Made by a program: the position numbers and the translations under genes
Shown: positions 29,227 to 36,918 of the stretch, one piece after another
Layout: each line of letters opens with the position of its first letter
Numbering within the stretch: position 1 is the first letter of the stretch
Assembly (NCBI GenBank): GCA_021780935.1
Contig: JAJXXT010000046.1
Span: 19,175-83,174, forward strand
Reading direction: 5' to 3'
Length of the DNA: 64,000 bases
Source: Pseudomonadota bacterium
Lineage (GTDB): Bacteria; Pseudomonadota; Alphaproteobacteria; Acetobacterales; Acetobacteraceae
The notes under the pieces: generated by a model
What the model was told of the DNA's origin: nothing
The model's database searches: none
What the model saw: the letters and a program-made list of their open reading frames with translations, nothing else

Positions 29227-29868
29227 ATGCGGACAGACATCGGCCGTCGCGCCGTTTCCCGTGATCTTGGCATGGTTGCCGGGAGCCTGCTGCTGGCGGG
29301 CATGACCGGCGGCTGGACACTCGCCCCGCCCGACCTCGCCGTGCGTCCCGGCTTCGGCTTCGGCACGCTGAAGTTCCGGCTGACGGACGCCATGACCGGC
29401 AGGACGGTCACAGCGGTCGATTTCCGCGGCCGCATCGTGATGCTGACCTTCGGCTACTCCAACTGCACCGATGTCTGCCCGCTCACCCTCAGCCACGCGG
29501 CGCAGCTTTTCCATCGGCTGGGCCAGCAGGCGACCGGCATCCGCTTCCTCTTCGTCACCGTTGATCCGATGCGCGACACCGTGCCTGCGCTGCGGCGCTA
29601 CATCGGCGCCTTCGGGGCCAAGGGCCTCATCGGGCTGCGCGGCAGCCCCGCCGAACTCCAGGCGGTGGCCGCGCGCATGGGCGCGCGCTACAGCGTGCAT
29701 CCGTCAAGCAACCCGGAGAAATACCAGGTCACGCACACGACGCTGACCTATGTGTTCAACCGCCAGGGCGCGCCGCAATTCTCGATCGCCGATCTCGGCC
29801 AGCCCAAGGTGGAACTCGCGGCAATCGCCCGGGACCTCGCCCATCTGGTGGCGGCCGATCGCGTCTGA
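29227..29868 (+). CDS. SCO1/SenC-family copper chaperone
   Basis: 213 residues from ATG at 29227, with AGGAGGG 6 nt before it. N-terminal signal or anchor (about 14-28, LGMVAGSLLLAGMTGG). The thioredoxin-like fold carries the copper ligands C80 and C84 (NCTDVC) and H170 (VTHTT). Sco proteins load the CuA site of cytochrome oxidase or act as periplasmic thiol-redox proteins. It converges with a Tat-exported cupredoxin, suggesting a shared copper role. Confidence 0.92.
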   Translation: MRTDIGRRAVSRDLGMVAGSLLLAGMTGGWTLAPPDLAVRPGFGFGTLKFRLTDAMTGRTVTAVDFRGRIVMLTFGYSNCTDVCPLTLSHAAQLFHRLGQQATGIRFLFVTVDPMRDTVPALRRYIGAFGAKGLIGLRGSPAELQAVAARMGARYSVHPSSNPEKYQVTHTTLTYVFNRQGAPQFSIADLGQPKVELAAIARDLAHLVAADRV

Positions 29869-29904
29869 GGTCCATCACATCTGAGGCACGCGCCAGATAG
29901 CAAA

Positions 29905-29929
29905 GCGGGCGCCACAAAGCGGCGCCCGC
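29905..29929. terminator. Bidirectional hairpin between sco1 and the cupredoxin gene
   Basis: GCGGGCGCC and GGCGCCCGC form a perfect 9-bp stem with a 7-nt loop between two convergent genes. On the minus strand it is followed by TTTGCT. It probably ends both transcripts. Confidence 0.6.
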
Positions 29930-29953
29930 CTGATGGCCGACCGTGCCGAACCG

Positions 29954-30568
29954 TCAGACGACGGTCATGACGCCCTGCATCCAGCCATCCGTCATCATCG
30001 GCCCGGCCCAGCCGCCGGCGCCGGTGCCGCAGGCGGCCATGCACTGCCACGGATATTTCCCGGCCGCCGGCGACTTGAACCGAAACACCACGGTGGAGCT
30101 CACCGGCATCGGCACGTTCATGAAGAAGTCCTGGCCGTTCACCGTGAACGTATGCGCGACATCCTTCACCGGCACCGCGTGCACCACCGTGCCGGCATTG
30201 GCGGCGAAGGTCTTGGGCGTGCCCTTGATCAGCCGCATCGTCTTGCCGGCCGCGCCCCCAACCTTGTTGTAGCCGCCGGGGATCTGCGCGTTGCCGTCAT
30301 CATAGCAGCGCACCGTCACCTCGATGAGGCGGTTTGCCGGCACCGAGAAGTTGCCGGGCTTGAACTGCGGCCAGCCAGGCCGCCCGATCATCTTGCCGGT
30401 GACGATCTCCATATCGACCTTGACCAGCCCCGCGGCCTGCGCCGGGCGATCCATCGCGAGTGCCAGCCCGGCGATCGCGAGACCGCCTCCCGACAACTGC
30501 AGAAACCGGCGGCGGCTGGCGCTGAGCGGCCCGAAAGCGGTGCCGGCTTCGTATGCTGTCTCAACCAT
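29954..30568 (-). CDS. Tat-exported cupredoxin-domain protein
   Basis: 204 residues from ATG at 30568, with GGGAGAG upstream; the frame continues further upstream without meaning. Twin-arginine signal SRRRFLQLSGGGLAIAG (RR at 19-21), cleaved near AQAAG (about 47). The mature chain is a cupredoxin sandwich with H139 (DVAHTFTVNG) and a loop bearing C176, C180 and M191 (PWQCMAACGTG, GWAGPMM). This resembles the C-x3-C-...-M CuA loop of COX2 more than a one-Cys blue copper loop, but the usual CuA His is missing. The partner and electron-transfer role are unknown. Confidence 0.82.
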   Translation of the reverse strand: MVETAYEAGTAFGPLSASRRRFLQLSGGGLAIAGLALAMDRPAQAAGLVKVDMEIVTGKMIGRPGWPQFKPGNFSVPANRLIEVTVRCYDDGNAQIPGGYNKVGGAAGKTMRLIKGTPKTFAANAGTVVHAVPVKDVAHTFTVNGQDFFMNVPMPVSSTVVFRFKSPAAGKYPWQCMAACGTGAGGWAGPMMTDGWMQGVMTVV

Positions 30569-30628
30569 GTGTTCTCTCCCATGTCTTCTGGAACACAACC
30601 CACGTAACCGCTCGCGGCGGCCGGCGAA

Positions 30629-30642
30629 TTGAGCTGGATCAA
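30629..30642. promoter_or_regulatory. FNR/CRP-type box upstream of the cupredoxin gene
   Basis: TTGAGCTGGATCAA, or TTGATCCAGCTCAA on the minus strand, matches the FNR-type consensus TTGAT-N4-ATCAA at 9 of 10 fixed positions. A possible -10 (TTACGT) lies at the distance expected for an activator centred at -41.5. Start codon about 68 nt downstream of the centre. Confidence 0.5.
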
Positions 30643-30669
30643 ACCTCCGGCGGAAAAATCGGCGCCCAG

Positions 30670-31977
30670 CTATGCGCGGCCGATACCGCTCACCACCAAG
30701 CCGGCCGCGCGCAGCGCGTCGGCGTCGAGCAGGTTGCGCAGATCGACCACCACGCGCCCCGCCATCGCCCCGGCCAGCGCTGCCGGCGCCACGGCACGGA
30801 ACTGCGGCCACTCCGTCACCACCACCACCGCCTCCGCCCCCGCGGCCGCATCGAGCGGATTGTCGCACCACGCGACGCGGCCGGGCAGAAGCGGCCGCGC
30901 CTGCTCCATCCCCTCGGGGTCGAACACCCGCACGCGCGCGCCGTCCGCCTCCAGCCGCGCGACCAGCGGAATCGCCGGGCTGTCGCGCATGTCGTCGGTC
31001 TCCGCCTTGAAGGTCAGGCCCCAGACCGCGATGGTCCGCCCCCGCACGTCCCCGCCCATGGCCGCAATGACGCGCGCGGCGTTGGCGGCCTTCCTCGCGT
31101 CGTTGACCGCGACCACGGTCTCGATCAGCCGCGTCGGCGCCCCCGCCTCCTGCGCGATGCGCACCAGCGCCAGCGTGTCCTTGGGGAAGCAACTGCCGCC
31201 GAAGCCCGGCCCGGCCCGCAGGAAGCGCGAGCCGATCCGCGCGTCGAGCCCGATGCCGTGCGCGATCTCGTCCACATCCGCGCCGACGCGCTCGGCCAGG
31301 TCCGCCATCTCGTTGATGAACGTCACCTTCATCGCCAGAAACGCGTTGGCGGCGTATTTGATTAACTCGGCCGTCTCCAGTCGCGTGAACAGCACCGGCG
31401 CCGCCACCGGCGGGGCCGCGACCGCGGCATAGACCCGCCCCAGCACATCCCTCGCCCGTGCGCTCTCGCAGCCCACCACCACGCGGTCCGGCCGCATGAA
31501 GTCGGCAATCGCATTGCCCTCGCGCAGAAACTCGGGGTTGGAGGCGACGTCGAGGTCCAGGTCCGGCCGCGCCTCGGCCACGATCCGCGCAATGCGCCGC
31601 CCGGTGCCGACCGGCACCGTGGATTTGGTGACGATCACCGCGGGTCCGGTCAGCGCGCGGGCCACCTGCTCGGCCGCGGCGAACACGTAGGAGAGGTCGG
31701 CATGCCCGTCGCCGCGCCGCGTCGGCGTGCCCACGGCGATGAACACCGCCTCGGCCCCGACCACCGCCTCGGCGAGCTGGTCGGTGAAGCGCAGCCGGTT
31801 ATCGTGTTCGGCGACCAGCTCCGCGAGCCCCGGCTCATAGATCGGCATCCGCCGTGCCTTGAGGGCCGTGAGCTTGGTGGCGTCCGCCTCCACGATCGCC
31901 ACGTCGTGGCCGAACGCCGCGAAGCATGCGCCCGACACGAGCCCCACATAACCGCCGCCGATCATCGCGATGCGCAT
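30670..31977 (-). CDS. ugd: UDP-glucose 6-dehydrogenase
   Basis: 435 residues. Oxidises UDP-glucose to UDP-glucuronate with two NAD+, providing precursors for acidic polysaccharides. NAD site at the start (MRIAMIGGGYVGLVSGACFA). The catalytic Cys is in GGSCFPKDTLAL, and the C-terminal UDP-binding domain has VWGLTFKAETDDMRDSPAI. It stands alone between the cupredoxin and divergent lolA. It may supply the polysaccharide genes at 36-46 kb, and its product class relates to the uronate dehydrogenase further along. Confidence 0.94.
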   Translation of the reverse strand: MRIAMIGGGYVGLVSGACFAAFGHDVAIVEADATKLTALKARRMPIYEPGLAELVAEHDNRLRFTDQLAEAVVGAEAVFIAVGTPTRRGDGHADLSYVFAAAEQVARALTGPAVIVTKSTVPVGTGRRIARIVAEARPDLDLDVASNPEFLREGNAIADFMRPDRVVVGCESARARDVLGRVYAAVAAPPVAAPVLFTRLETAELIKYAANAFLAMKVTFINEMADLAERVGADVDEIAHGIGLDARIGSRFLRAGPGFGGSCFPKDTLALVRIAQEAGAPTRLIETVVAVNDARKAANAARVIAAMGGDVRGRTIAVWGLTFKAETDDMRDSPAIPLVARLEADGARVRVFDPEGMEQARPLLPGRVAWCDNPLDAAAGAEAVVVVTEWPQFRAVAPAALAGAMAGRVVVDLRNLLDADALRAAGLVVSGIGRA

Positions 31978-32084
31978 CGCCCGTCCCCTTGTGGCGCCGA
32001 CGTTTCCAGCACGAAACCGGCGCGCGCTCCACTGGTGCCCGCGGCTTTACGCTTTACGGCAGCCATTCTTGACAAATGCCCCGG

Positions 32085-32128
32085 CGCGGCCGGATGCCGG
32101 CTTACAAATCCCCCATCCGGCGGCCGCG
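32085..32128. repeat. Large inverted repeat in the ugd-lolA intergenic region
   Basis: CGCGGCCGGATG (32085-32096) pairs with CATCCGGCGGCCGCG (32114-32128) apart from a 3-nt bulge. A TTTTTT run follows on the plus strand at 32142-32147. It sits between divergent genes, so it is either an unusual leader structure for lolA or an operator. Confidence 0.45.
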
Positions 32129-32177
32129 CGCAGCGCCAGCTCTTTTTTCCGCCGCGGTTAGGGTCCACATCCGCGCC

Positions 32178-32828
32178 ATGAACCGCCGCCAGTTCCTCGC
32201 CTTGCCCCTGCTTGGCGCACCCCTGCTTGCCGCCCCCCTCATCGCGGCAGCACCCGCCGCCCCGGCGCTTTCCGCGGCCGATCGGCAGGCCGTGGCGCAG
32301 GTCGCCGCCTACCTCAACGCGATCCACACGCTGAAGGCGCGTTTCCTGCAGATCGCGCCCAACGGCAGCACCGTCAACGGCACCGCCTGGTTGCAACGCC
32401 CGGGCGAAATGCGCTTCCAATACGATCCGCCGAGCCCGCTGCTGCTCCAGGCGGCGCGTGGCTGGCTGATCTATGTGGACAAATCGCTGCCGCAGACCTC
32501 GGCCTTCCGGCTGTCAGAGACGCCGCTCGGCATCCTGCTGGCACCGCACATCACCCTCACCGGCGACGTCACCGTGACGCGGGTGGACCGCCAGCCCGGC
32601 GAACTCGCCGTGACCATGGTGCGCACGCCGAACCCGACCCAGGGCTCGCTGACGCTGATCTTCGCGACCGATCCGCTGACGCTGCGCGAATGGTCGCTGG
32701 TGGACCAGCAGGGCAACGACACCAGGGTCTCGCTCTACAATGTCGAGCTCGGCGGCCATTTCGACCCGGCCCTGTTCGCCTTCAAGGATCCGCAGTTGCA
32801 GAAGCCGGTCATTCCCCAAGGCGGCTGA
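32178..32828 (+). CDS. lolA: Outer membrane lipoprotein carrier protein LolA
   Basis: 216 residues from ATG at 32178. Signal peptide MNRRQFLALPLLGAPLLAA with a Tat-like RRQFLA start, cleaved near residue 35. LolA ferries lipoproteins across the periplasm from LolCDE to the outer membrane. Family features are the hydrophobic half-barrel strands LKARFLQIAP, GTAWLQRPGEMRFQYDPP and LYNVELGGHFDPALFAF. It converges with the D-aminopeptidase gene (38 nt apart). Confidence 0.9.
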   Translation: MNRRQFLALPLLGAPLLAAPLIAAAPAAPALSAADRQAVAQVAAYLNAIHTLKARFLQIAPNGSTVNGTAWLQRPGEMRFQYDPPSPLLLQAARGWLIYVDKSLPQTSAFRLSETPLGILLAPHITLTGDVTVTRVDRQPGELAVTMVRTPNPTQGSLTLIFATDPLTLREWSLVDQQGNDTRVSLYNVELGGHFDPALFAFKDPQLQKPVIPQGG

Positions 32829-32866
32829 ACTCGGCGTGGCTGAACCCCCCGCCGCCCGACGCGCCA

Positions 32867-34429
32867 TCAGACCCGCCGGTACTCCAGGCCCCGCGCCAGC
32901 CAGCAGCCCAGGCGGATCGCCACCGCCCGGCCCGCGTCGTCGCGCCGCACCGCGAGCGTCCAGTCGCCCGGTGGCGCATGGTCGAGCGAGCGCGGGCAGG
33001 GCAGCGCCCAGAGGTCCTCGCCGATCGGCTCCAGCAGCTCCATCCGCCCCTGGCCGAGAAAGCCGGAAAACGCGGCATAGGGCACGCCGGCATCGCTGAC
33101 CGTCAGCACCGCGTCCAGCTCCGCGCAATGGTAGCGCCCGGCGAAATCCGTCCGCATCCCGGGCTTCACTTGGACCAGCGTCGAGAACAGGTTATCCGCC
33201 GGCCGCTCCAGACGCAGCCCGTCCGGTGTCGGCACCAGGTGGCTGCCGCGCCCGCCGCCGCCGGCGCTGCCGTCGTCATGCAGGTCGAGCGTCTCCGGCC
33301 GCCAGGACGCGAAGCGCAGCCTTACCTGGCCGGGCTCGCCGGCCTCCACCCGTGCGCTGATGCCAGTCTCCGGCTCGACATAGGCGCCGAGCCAGGACGG
33401 CTTCGCCAGCGCCGCGTTGGGCACCGGCTTCGCCTCGCCCAGCACCGCAGCCAGCACGTCGATCGCCGCGGCGCGCGCATCGAAGATGTGGTTGAGCATC
33501 GCCACCACGCTGATTCGCTCGCGCGGCAGGTAGAGCCGGTGGCTGCTCCAGCCGCGCAGGCCACCGCCATGCCCGGTGGCCGGCCGCCCCAGCGCCTCCT
33601 CCCGCGCCAGGCCGAATCCGTAGGGTGCCACCCGGCCATCGGCGAACGTCACCGGTGCCGCGAGGCGCTGGTAGAGCGAGCCCGGGTCGTCGCGCGTGGC
33701 GTCGATATGCCGCTCCCAGGCGATCATGTCGTCGAGCGAGGCGCCGAGCCCCGCGTCGCCGGTCCAGATCAGCCGGTTGACCGCAACGCGATGCCCGCCC
33801 TGGCTCATCTGCTCATAGCCCTCGGTGCCGTCGGGCAGCGCGCGCGTATCGGCGGCGAGAAGCGCGCTCGCCATGCCGGCGCGGTCGAAAATGCCGCGCA
33901 GATGCTCGGCCAGGCTGCGCCCCGTCCGCTCGGCCAGCGCATCGCCGAGCAGGCGGAAATTCTGGTTCACATAGGAGGAGCGTGTGCCCGAGGCGAAATG
34001 CAGGCTCCGCGCGCCGGCGATCACCATCGCCGCCTCCGCATCCCCGAACGGCGCCTCCGCCGGCGAGCCGTGCAGCATCGCGACCGCCCAGTAGTCGCGC
34101 AGGCCCGACTGGTTGTGCGCCAGCCGCAGCGCGTCGGGCTTCGGTCCTTCGAGATTGGCCAGGCGCGCCGCGATGGCGCTGTCCAGGTCTCTCGGGTCCG
34201 CCATCGCCGCCAGCACCGCCGCACAGGTGAACTGCTTGGTGATGGAGCACATGCGGAACAGCGAGGCCGGGGTGAACGGTATCCGCCGTTCCGCGTTGGC
34301 CCAGCCCCAGGCGTGGCGGGCCAGCACCTCGCCGTCGCGCAGCACGGCGAGCGCGCCGCCGGGGCCGGGATAGGTGCGGGGAAGGGCGGCGAGGGCGCGG
34401 TCCAGCCGCGCATCGAGCGTGTCGTTCAT
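32867..34429 (-). CDS. dap: D-aminopeptidase (serine-type, beta-lactamase fold)
   Basis: 520 residues from ATG at 34429, the same length as the Ochrobactrum enzyme. Counting from this start, the active-site residues fall at S62 and K65 (SITK), Y153 (SYVN) and H287 (GHGG), the numbering known for that protein, which strongly supports the start and the call. It removes N-terminal D-amino acids (D-Ala preferred) from peptides and amides. Two C-terminal barrel domains, about 335-520, follow the catalytic domain. No signal peptide is seen, so it is probably cytoplasmic. Divergent from the amidotransferase-type hydrolase. Confidence 0.92.
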   Translation of the reverse strand: MNDTLDARLDRALAALPRTYPGPGGALAVLRDGEVLARHAWGWANAERRIPFTPASLFRMCSITKQFTCAAVLAAMADPRDLDSAIAARLANLEGPKPDALRLAHNQSGLRDYWAVAMLHGSPAEAPFGDAEAAMVIAGARSLHFASGTRSSYVNQNFRLLGDALAERTGRSLAEHLRGIFDRAGMASALLAADTRALPDGTEGYEQMSQGGHRVAVNRLIWTGDAGLGASLDDMIAWERHIDATRDDPGSLYQRLAAPVTFADGRVAPYGFGLAREEALGRPATGHGGGLRGWSSHRLYLPRERISVVAMLNHIFDARAAAIDVLAAVLGEAKPVPNAALAKPSWLGAYVEPETGISARVEAGEPGQVRLRFASWRPETLDLHDDGSAGGGGRGSHLVPTPDGLRLERPADNLFSTLVQVKPGMRTDFAGRYHCAELDAVLTVSDAGVPYAAFSGFLGQGRMELLEPIGEDLWALPCPRSLDHAPPGDWTLAVRRDDAGRAVAIRLGCWLARGLEYRRV

Positions 34430-34595
34430 GTCGCCAGTCTTGCCCCGTCCGGCCGCTGCCGCAATCGCCTCGCGCGCCGCTTTCCGGCATGTGCCTCGCC
34501 TTCCGCTATGCAATCGTCGCATCGCAGCATTTTTGTCTTCATTTTGCCGCGGAGTTCGCCGATATTCGAAGCGTCAAATATTTCTCCAGGGCGCC

Positions 34596-35360
34596 ATGAA
34601 GCCGCTGATCGGAATTTCCTGCTGCACCAAGCTGTTCGGTGCCTTCGGCATGCCGAATCATGCGGCCTCGGACACCTATATCCGCGCCACCGATTTCGTG
34701 GTCGGCGGCATCCCCGTGCTGATTCCCGCCAACGGCGAGCGCTCCGATACCGCGGGGATCGTCGCCCGGCTGGACGGGCTGATGCTCACCGGCAGCCGCA
34801 GCAATGTCGAGCCCGCCCGCTACGGCGGCGCACCGCACCCCGAGGGCGTGCTGGAGGACCATGAGCGCGATGCCGCCACCCTGCCGCTGATCCGGGCCGC
34901 CATCGCCGCCGGCGTGCCGGTGCTCGCCATCTGCCGCGGCCTGCAGGAACTCAACGTGGCGCTCGGCGGCTCGCTGCACCAGCGCCTGCAGGATCTGCCG
35001 GACCACATGGACCACGCGACGCCGATGGCCGGCAACGGGCGGCTGCGCACCGGCAAGGCGCATGAGGTCGCGGTAACACCCGGCGGCTGGCTGCACCGCC
35101 TGGCGCAGGCGCCGAGCATCCTCGTCAACTCGCTGCACAACCAGGGCATCGACCGGCTGGCCGACGGGCTGATCGCCGAGGCCACCGCGCCGGATGGCAC
35201 GATCGAGGGGGTGCGCGGCACGTTCCCCGGCTTCGTGGTCGGCGTGCAATGGCACCCGGAATACGACTGGGAGCGCGACCAGCTGTCGCGCCGCATCTTC
35301 GAATCCTTCGGGGCCGCGGTCGCCGCCCGTGCCCAGGGCATCGCCGCCGCGGCCGACTGA
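34596..35360 (+). CDS. Gamma-glutamyl-gamma-aminobutyrate hydrolase family (PuuD-like)
   Basis: 254 residues from ATG at 34596. Class I glutamine amidotransferase fold without a synthetase partner. The triad is C113 (ICRGLQELN) with H220 and E222 (QWHPE). Related enzymes hydrolyse the gamma-glutamyl bond of gamma-Glu-GABA in putrescine breakdown. No other puu gene is present; the neighbours are a divergent D-aminopeptidase and a downstream TIM-barrel hydrolase 3 nt away, so the substrate may be another gamma-glutamyl compound (inference). Confidence 0.88.
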   Translation: MKPLIGISCCTKLFGAFGMPNHAASDTYIRATDFVVGGIPVLIPANGERSDTAGIVARLDGLMLTGSRSNVEPARYGGAPHPEGVLEDHERDAATLPLIRAAIAAGVPVLAICRGLQELNVALGGSLHQRLQDLPDHMDHATPMAGNGRLRTGKAHEVAVTPGGWLHRLAQAPSILVNSLHNQGIDRLADGLIAEATAPDGTIEGVRGTFPGFVVGVQWHPEYDWERDQLSRRIFESFGAAVAARAQGIAAAAD

Positions 35361-35363
35361 GCC

Positions 35364-36332
35364 TTGCGCATCGACTATCCGCTTCTCGACGCGCATCACC
35401 ATCTGTGGGACTTGGCACTCGGGCGCCATCCCTGGCTGACCGAGCCCTCGGGGGCGCTGCAATCGCTCGGCGACCTCTCGTTCCTGCGGTGCAACTACCT
35501 TGTTGAGGACTATCTCGCCGATATCGGCGCCGAGGACGTCGCCGGTTCCGTCTATGTCGAGGCGCACTGGGACCGCACCGCCCCCGCCGGCGAGGAGATG
35601 CGCTGGGTCGCCTCCCTGCCGCGCCCGCCTGGGATTGCCGCGCGTCTCGTCGGCTGGGCGCCGCTCGCGTCAGCCGATATCGCCGATCGGCTCGACCGCC
35701 TTGCCGAGACCGAGGGTGTTGTCGGCGTGCGCGAGACGATACGCTGGCACCCCGACCCCGCGCGCGCCTGGGCGCCGGCGGGAATCCTCGCCGATCCCGC
35801 CTGGCGTCGCGGTGCGGCCGAACTCGCCCGTCGCTCGCTGCTGCTCGAACTGCTGATGAACCCGTATCAGGCGCCGGAGGTTGCGGAACTGGCCGCCGCG
35901 ATGCCGGCGCTGGGCATCGTCGTGAACCACTGCGCGAGCCCGATGGACCGCGACGACGCCGGCATCGCGCGCTGGCGCCACGGTCTCGCGGCGATGGGCC
36001 GGCTGCCCAACGTGCATCTGAAACTCTCGAATTACGGCGCCTACGGGCCGGACCGCACGCCCGCCTCCTACCGCGCCACGCTCGCCACCTGCATCGAGGC
36101 CTTCACGCCCGCCCGCGCGCTGTTCGCGACCGACTATCCGGTCGGCCGCCGCGCCATGAGCTACCGTGCGATCTGCGAGGGCTTTCGCGACGCCATTGCC
36201 GGTTATGCCGAGGCCGAGCAGCAGGCACTGCTGCACGACAACGCCGCGCGGCTTTATCGTTTTCCCGAAACCGCGGTGGCGCGCGGCACCAGCGCCGATG
36301 GCAGCCGCAAGCCGCGGATACAGCGTTCATAG
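35364..36332 (+). CDS. Amidohydrolase-2 family TIM-barrel metal-dependent hydrolase
   Basis: 322 residues with a TTG start 3 nt after the preceding stop. Metal motif DAHHHLWD at residues 9-16, then NHCASP near 190 and ATDYPVGR near 255 as in the COG3618 lactonase/dicarboxylate hydrolases. Substrate unknown; likely co-transcribed with the PuuD-like gene. The last 79 nt overlap the convergent PAP2 gene; the final 20 or so residues (after RFPETA) look dispensable. Confidence 0.87.
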   Translation: MRIDYPLLDAHHHLWDLALGRHPWLTEPSGALQSLGDLSFLRCNYLVEDYLADIGAEDVAGSVYVEAHWDRTAPAGEEMRWVASLPRPPGIAARLVGWAPLASADIADRLDRLAETEGVVGVRETIRWHPDPARAWAPAGILADPAWRRGAAELARRSLLLELLMNPYQAPEVAELAAAMPALGIVVNHCASPMDRDDAGIARWRHGLAAMGRLPNVHLKLSNYGAYGPDRTPASYRATLATCIEAFTPARALFATDYPVGRRAMSYRAICEGFRDAIAGYAEAEQQALLHDNAARLYRFPETAVARGTSADGSRKPRIQRS

Positions 36333-36877
36333 ACGGGTTCGAGGAACCCGAGCAGCATCGGCGCGGGCCAGCGCATCGCGAGAAGCGCCAGCTCCCAGCC
36401 CACCGCCGCGACGCACGCGCTGCCCACCATGTCGAGCGGGAAATGCACGCCGAGAAACACCCGCGCCCAGGCGACACCGAGCCCGTAGAGCGCCGTCGCC
36501 ACCCCCCAGCGCCGCGCCGCGCCGGTGGCGATCAGCCCGGCGGCGAGTGTCCAGACCAGGGTCGCGTGGTCGCTGGGGAAGGAGTTGTCCGGTGCGTGCC
36601 GGATCAGCGTGCGGCCAAGCCCGATCATGAACGGGCGCGGCTCAACATAGGCCACGCCCAGGATCTGGTTGATCCCGATCGCGAGAAGCGTTGCCACCGT
36701 CGTCGCCAGCAGCCCGCGCCGCGCCGACCGCGAACCCCAGATCCACAGCGCGGTCAGCAGCGCCGGCGCCACCACGATCGGCGTCAGGGCCAACAGCTTC
36801 GCCACGGCAATCTCGCCCGGCGGAGCGTTGGCGGTCGCGTTGATCAGCAGAAAAAGCGAACGATTCCAGGCCGGCAT
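36254..36877 (-). CDS. PAP2-family phosphatase (undecaprenyl-diphosphatase-like)
   Basis: 207 residues from ATG at 36877 with GGAGGTG before it. Membrane protein with about five hydrophobic segments. The acid-phosphatase triad is visible: KxxxxxxRP-like region near VEPRPFM, PSDH (FPSDHATLVW) and RVFLGVHFPLD. Members of this group dephosphorylate undecaprenyl pyrophosphate, recycling the lipid carrier used by peptidoglycan and polysaccharide synthesis. Fits the neighbouring sugar-nucleotide genes. Confidence 0.88.
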   Translation of the reverse strand: MPAWNRSLFLLINATANAPPGEIAVAKLLALTPIVVAPALLTALWIWGSRSARRGLLATTVATLLAIGINQILGVAYVEPRPFMIGLGRTLIRHAPDNSFPSDHATLVWTLAAGLIATGAARRWGVATALYGLGVAWARVFLGVHFPLDMVGSACVAAVGWELALLAMRWPAPMLLGFLEPVYERCIRGLRLPSALVPRATAVSGKR

Positions 36878-36918
36878 GGCACCTCCGTGCCATCGGATAG
36901 CCGACCGTCACAAAAATA

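Noticed and set aside
28990..29700. Minus-strand open frame opposite sco1 reaching the rimP leader
   Set aside because: It lacks family features and contradicts the promoter and terminator found before rimP.
32069..32074. Perfect TTGACA upstream of lolA
   Set aside because: No acceptable -10 at 16-18 nt; the sequence there is GC-rich inside the inverted repeat.
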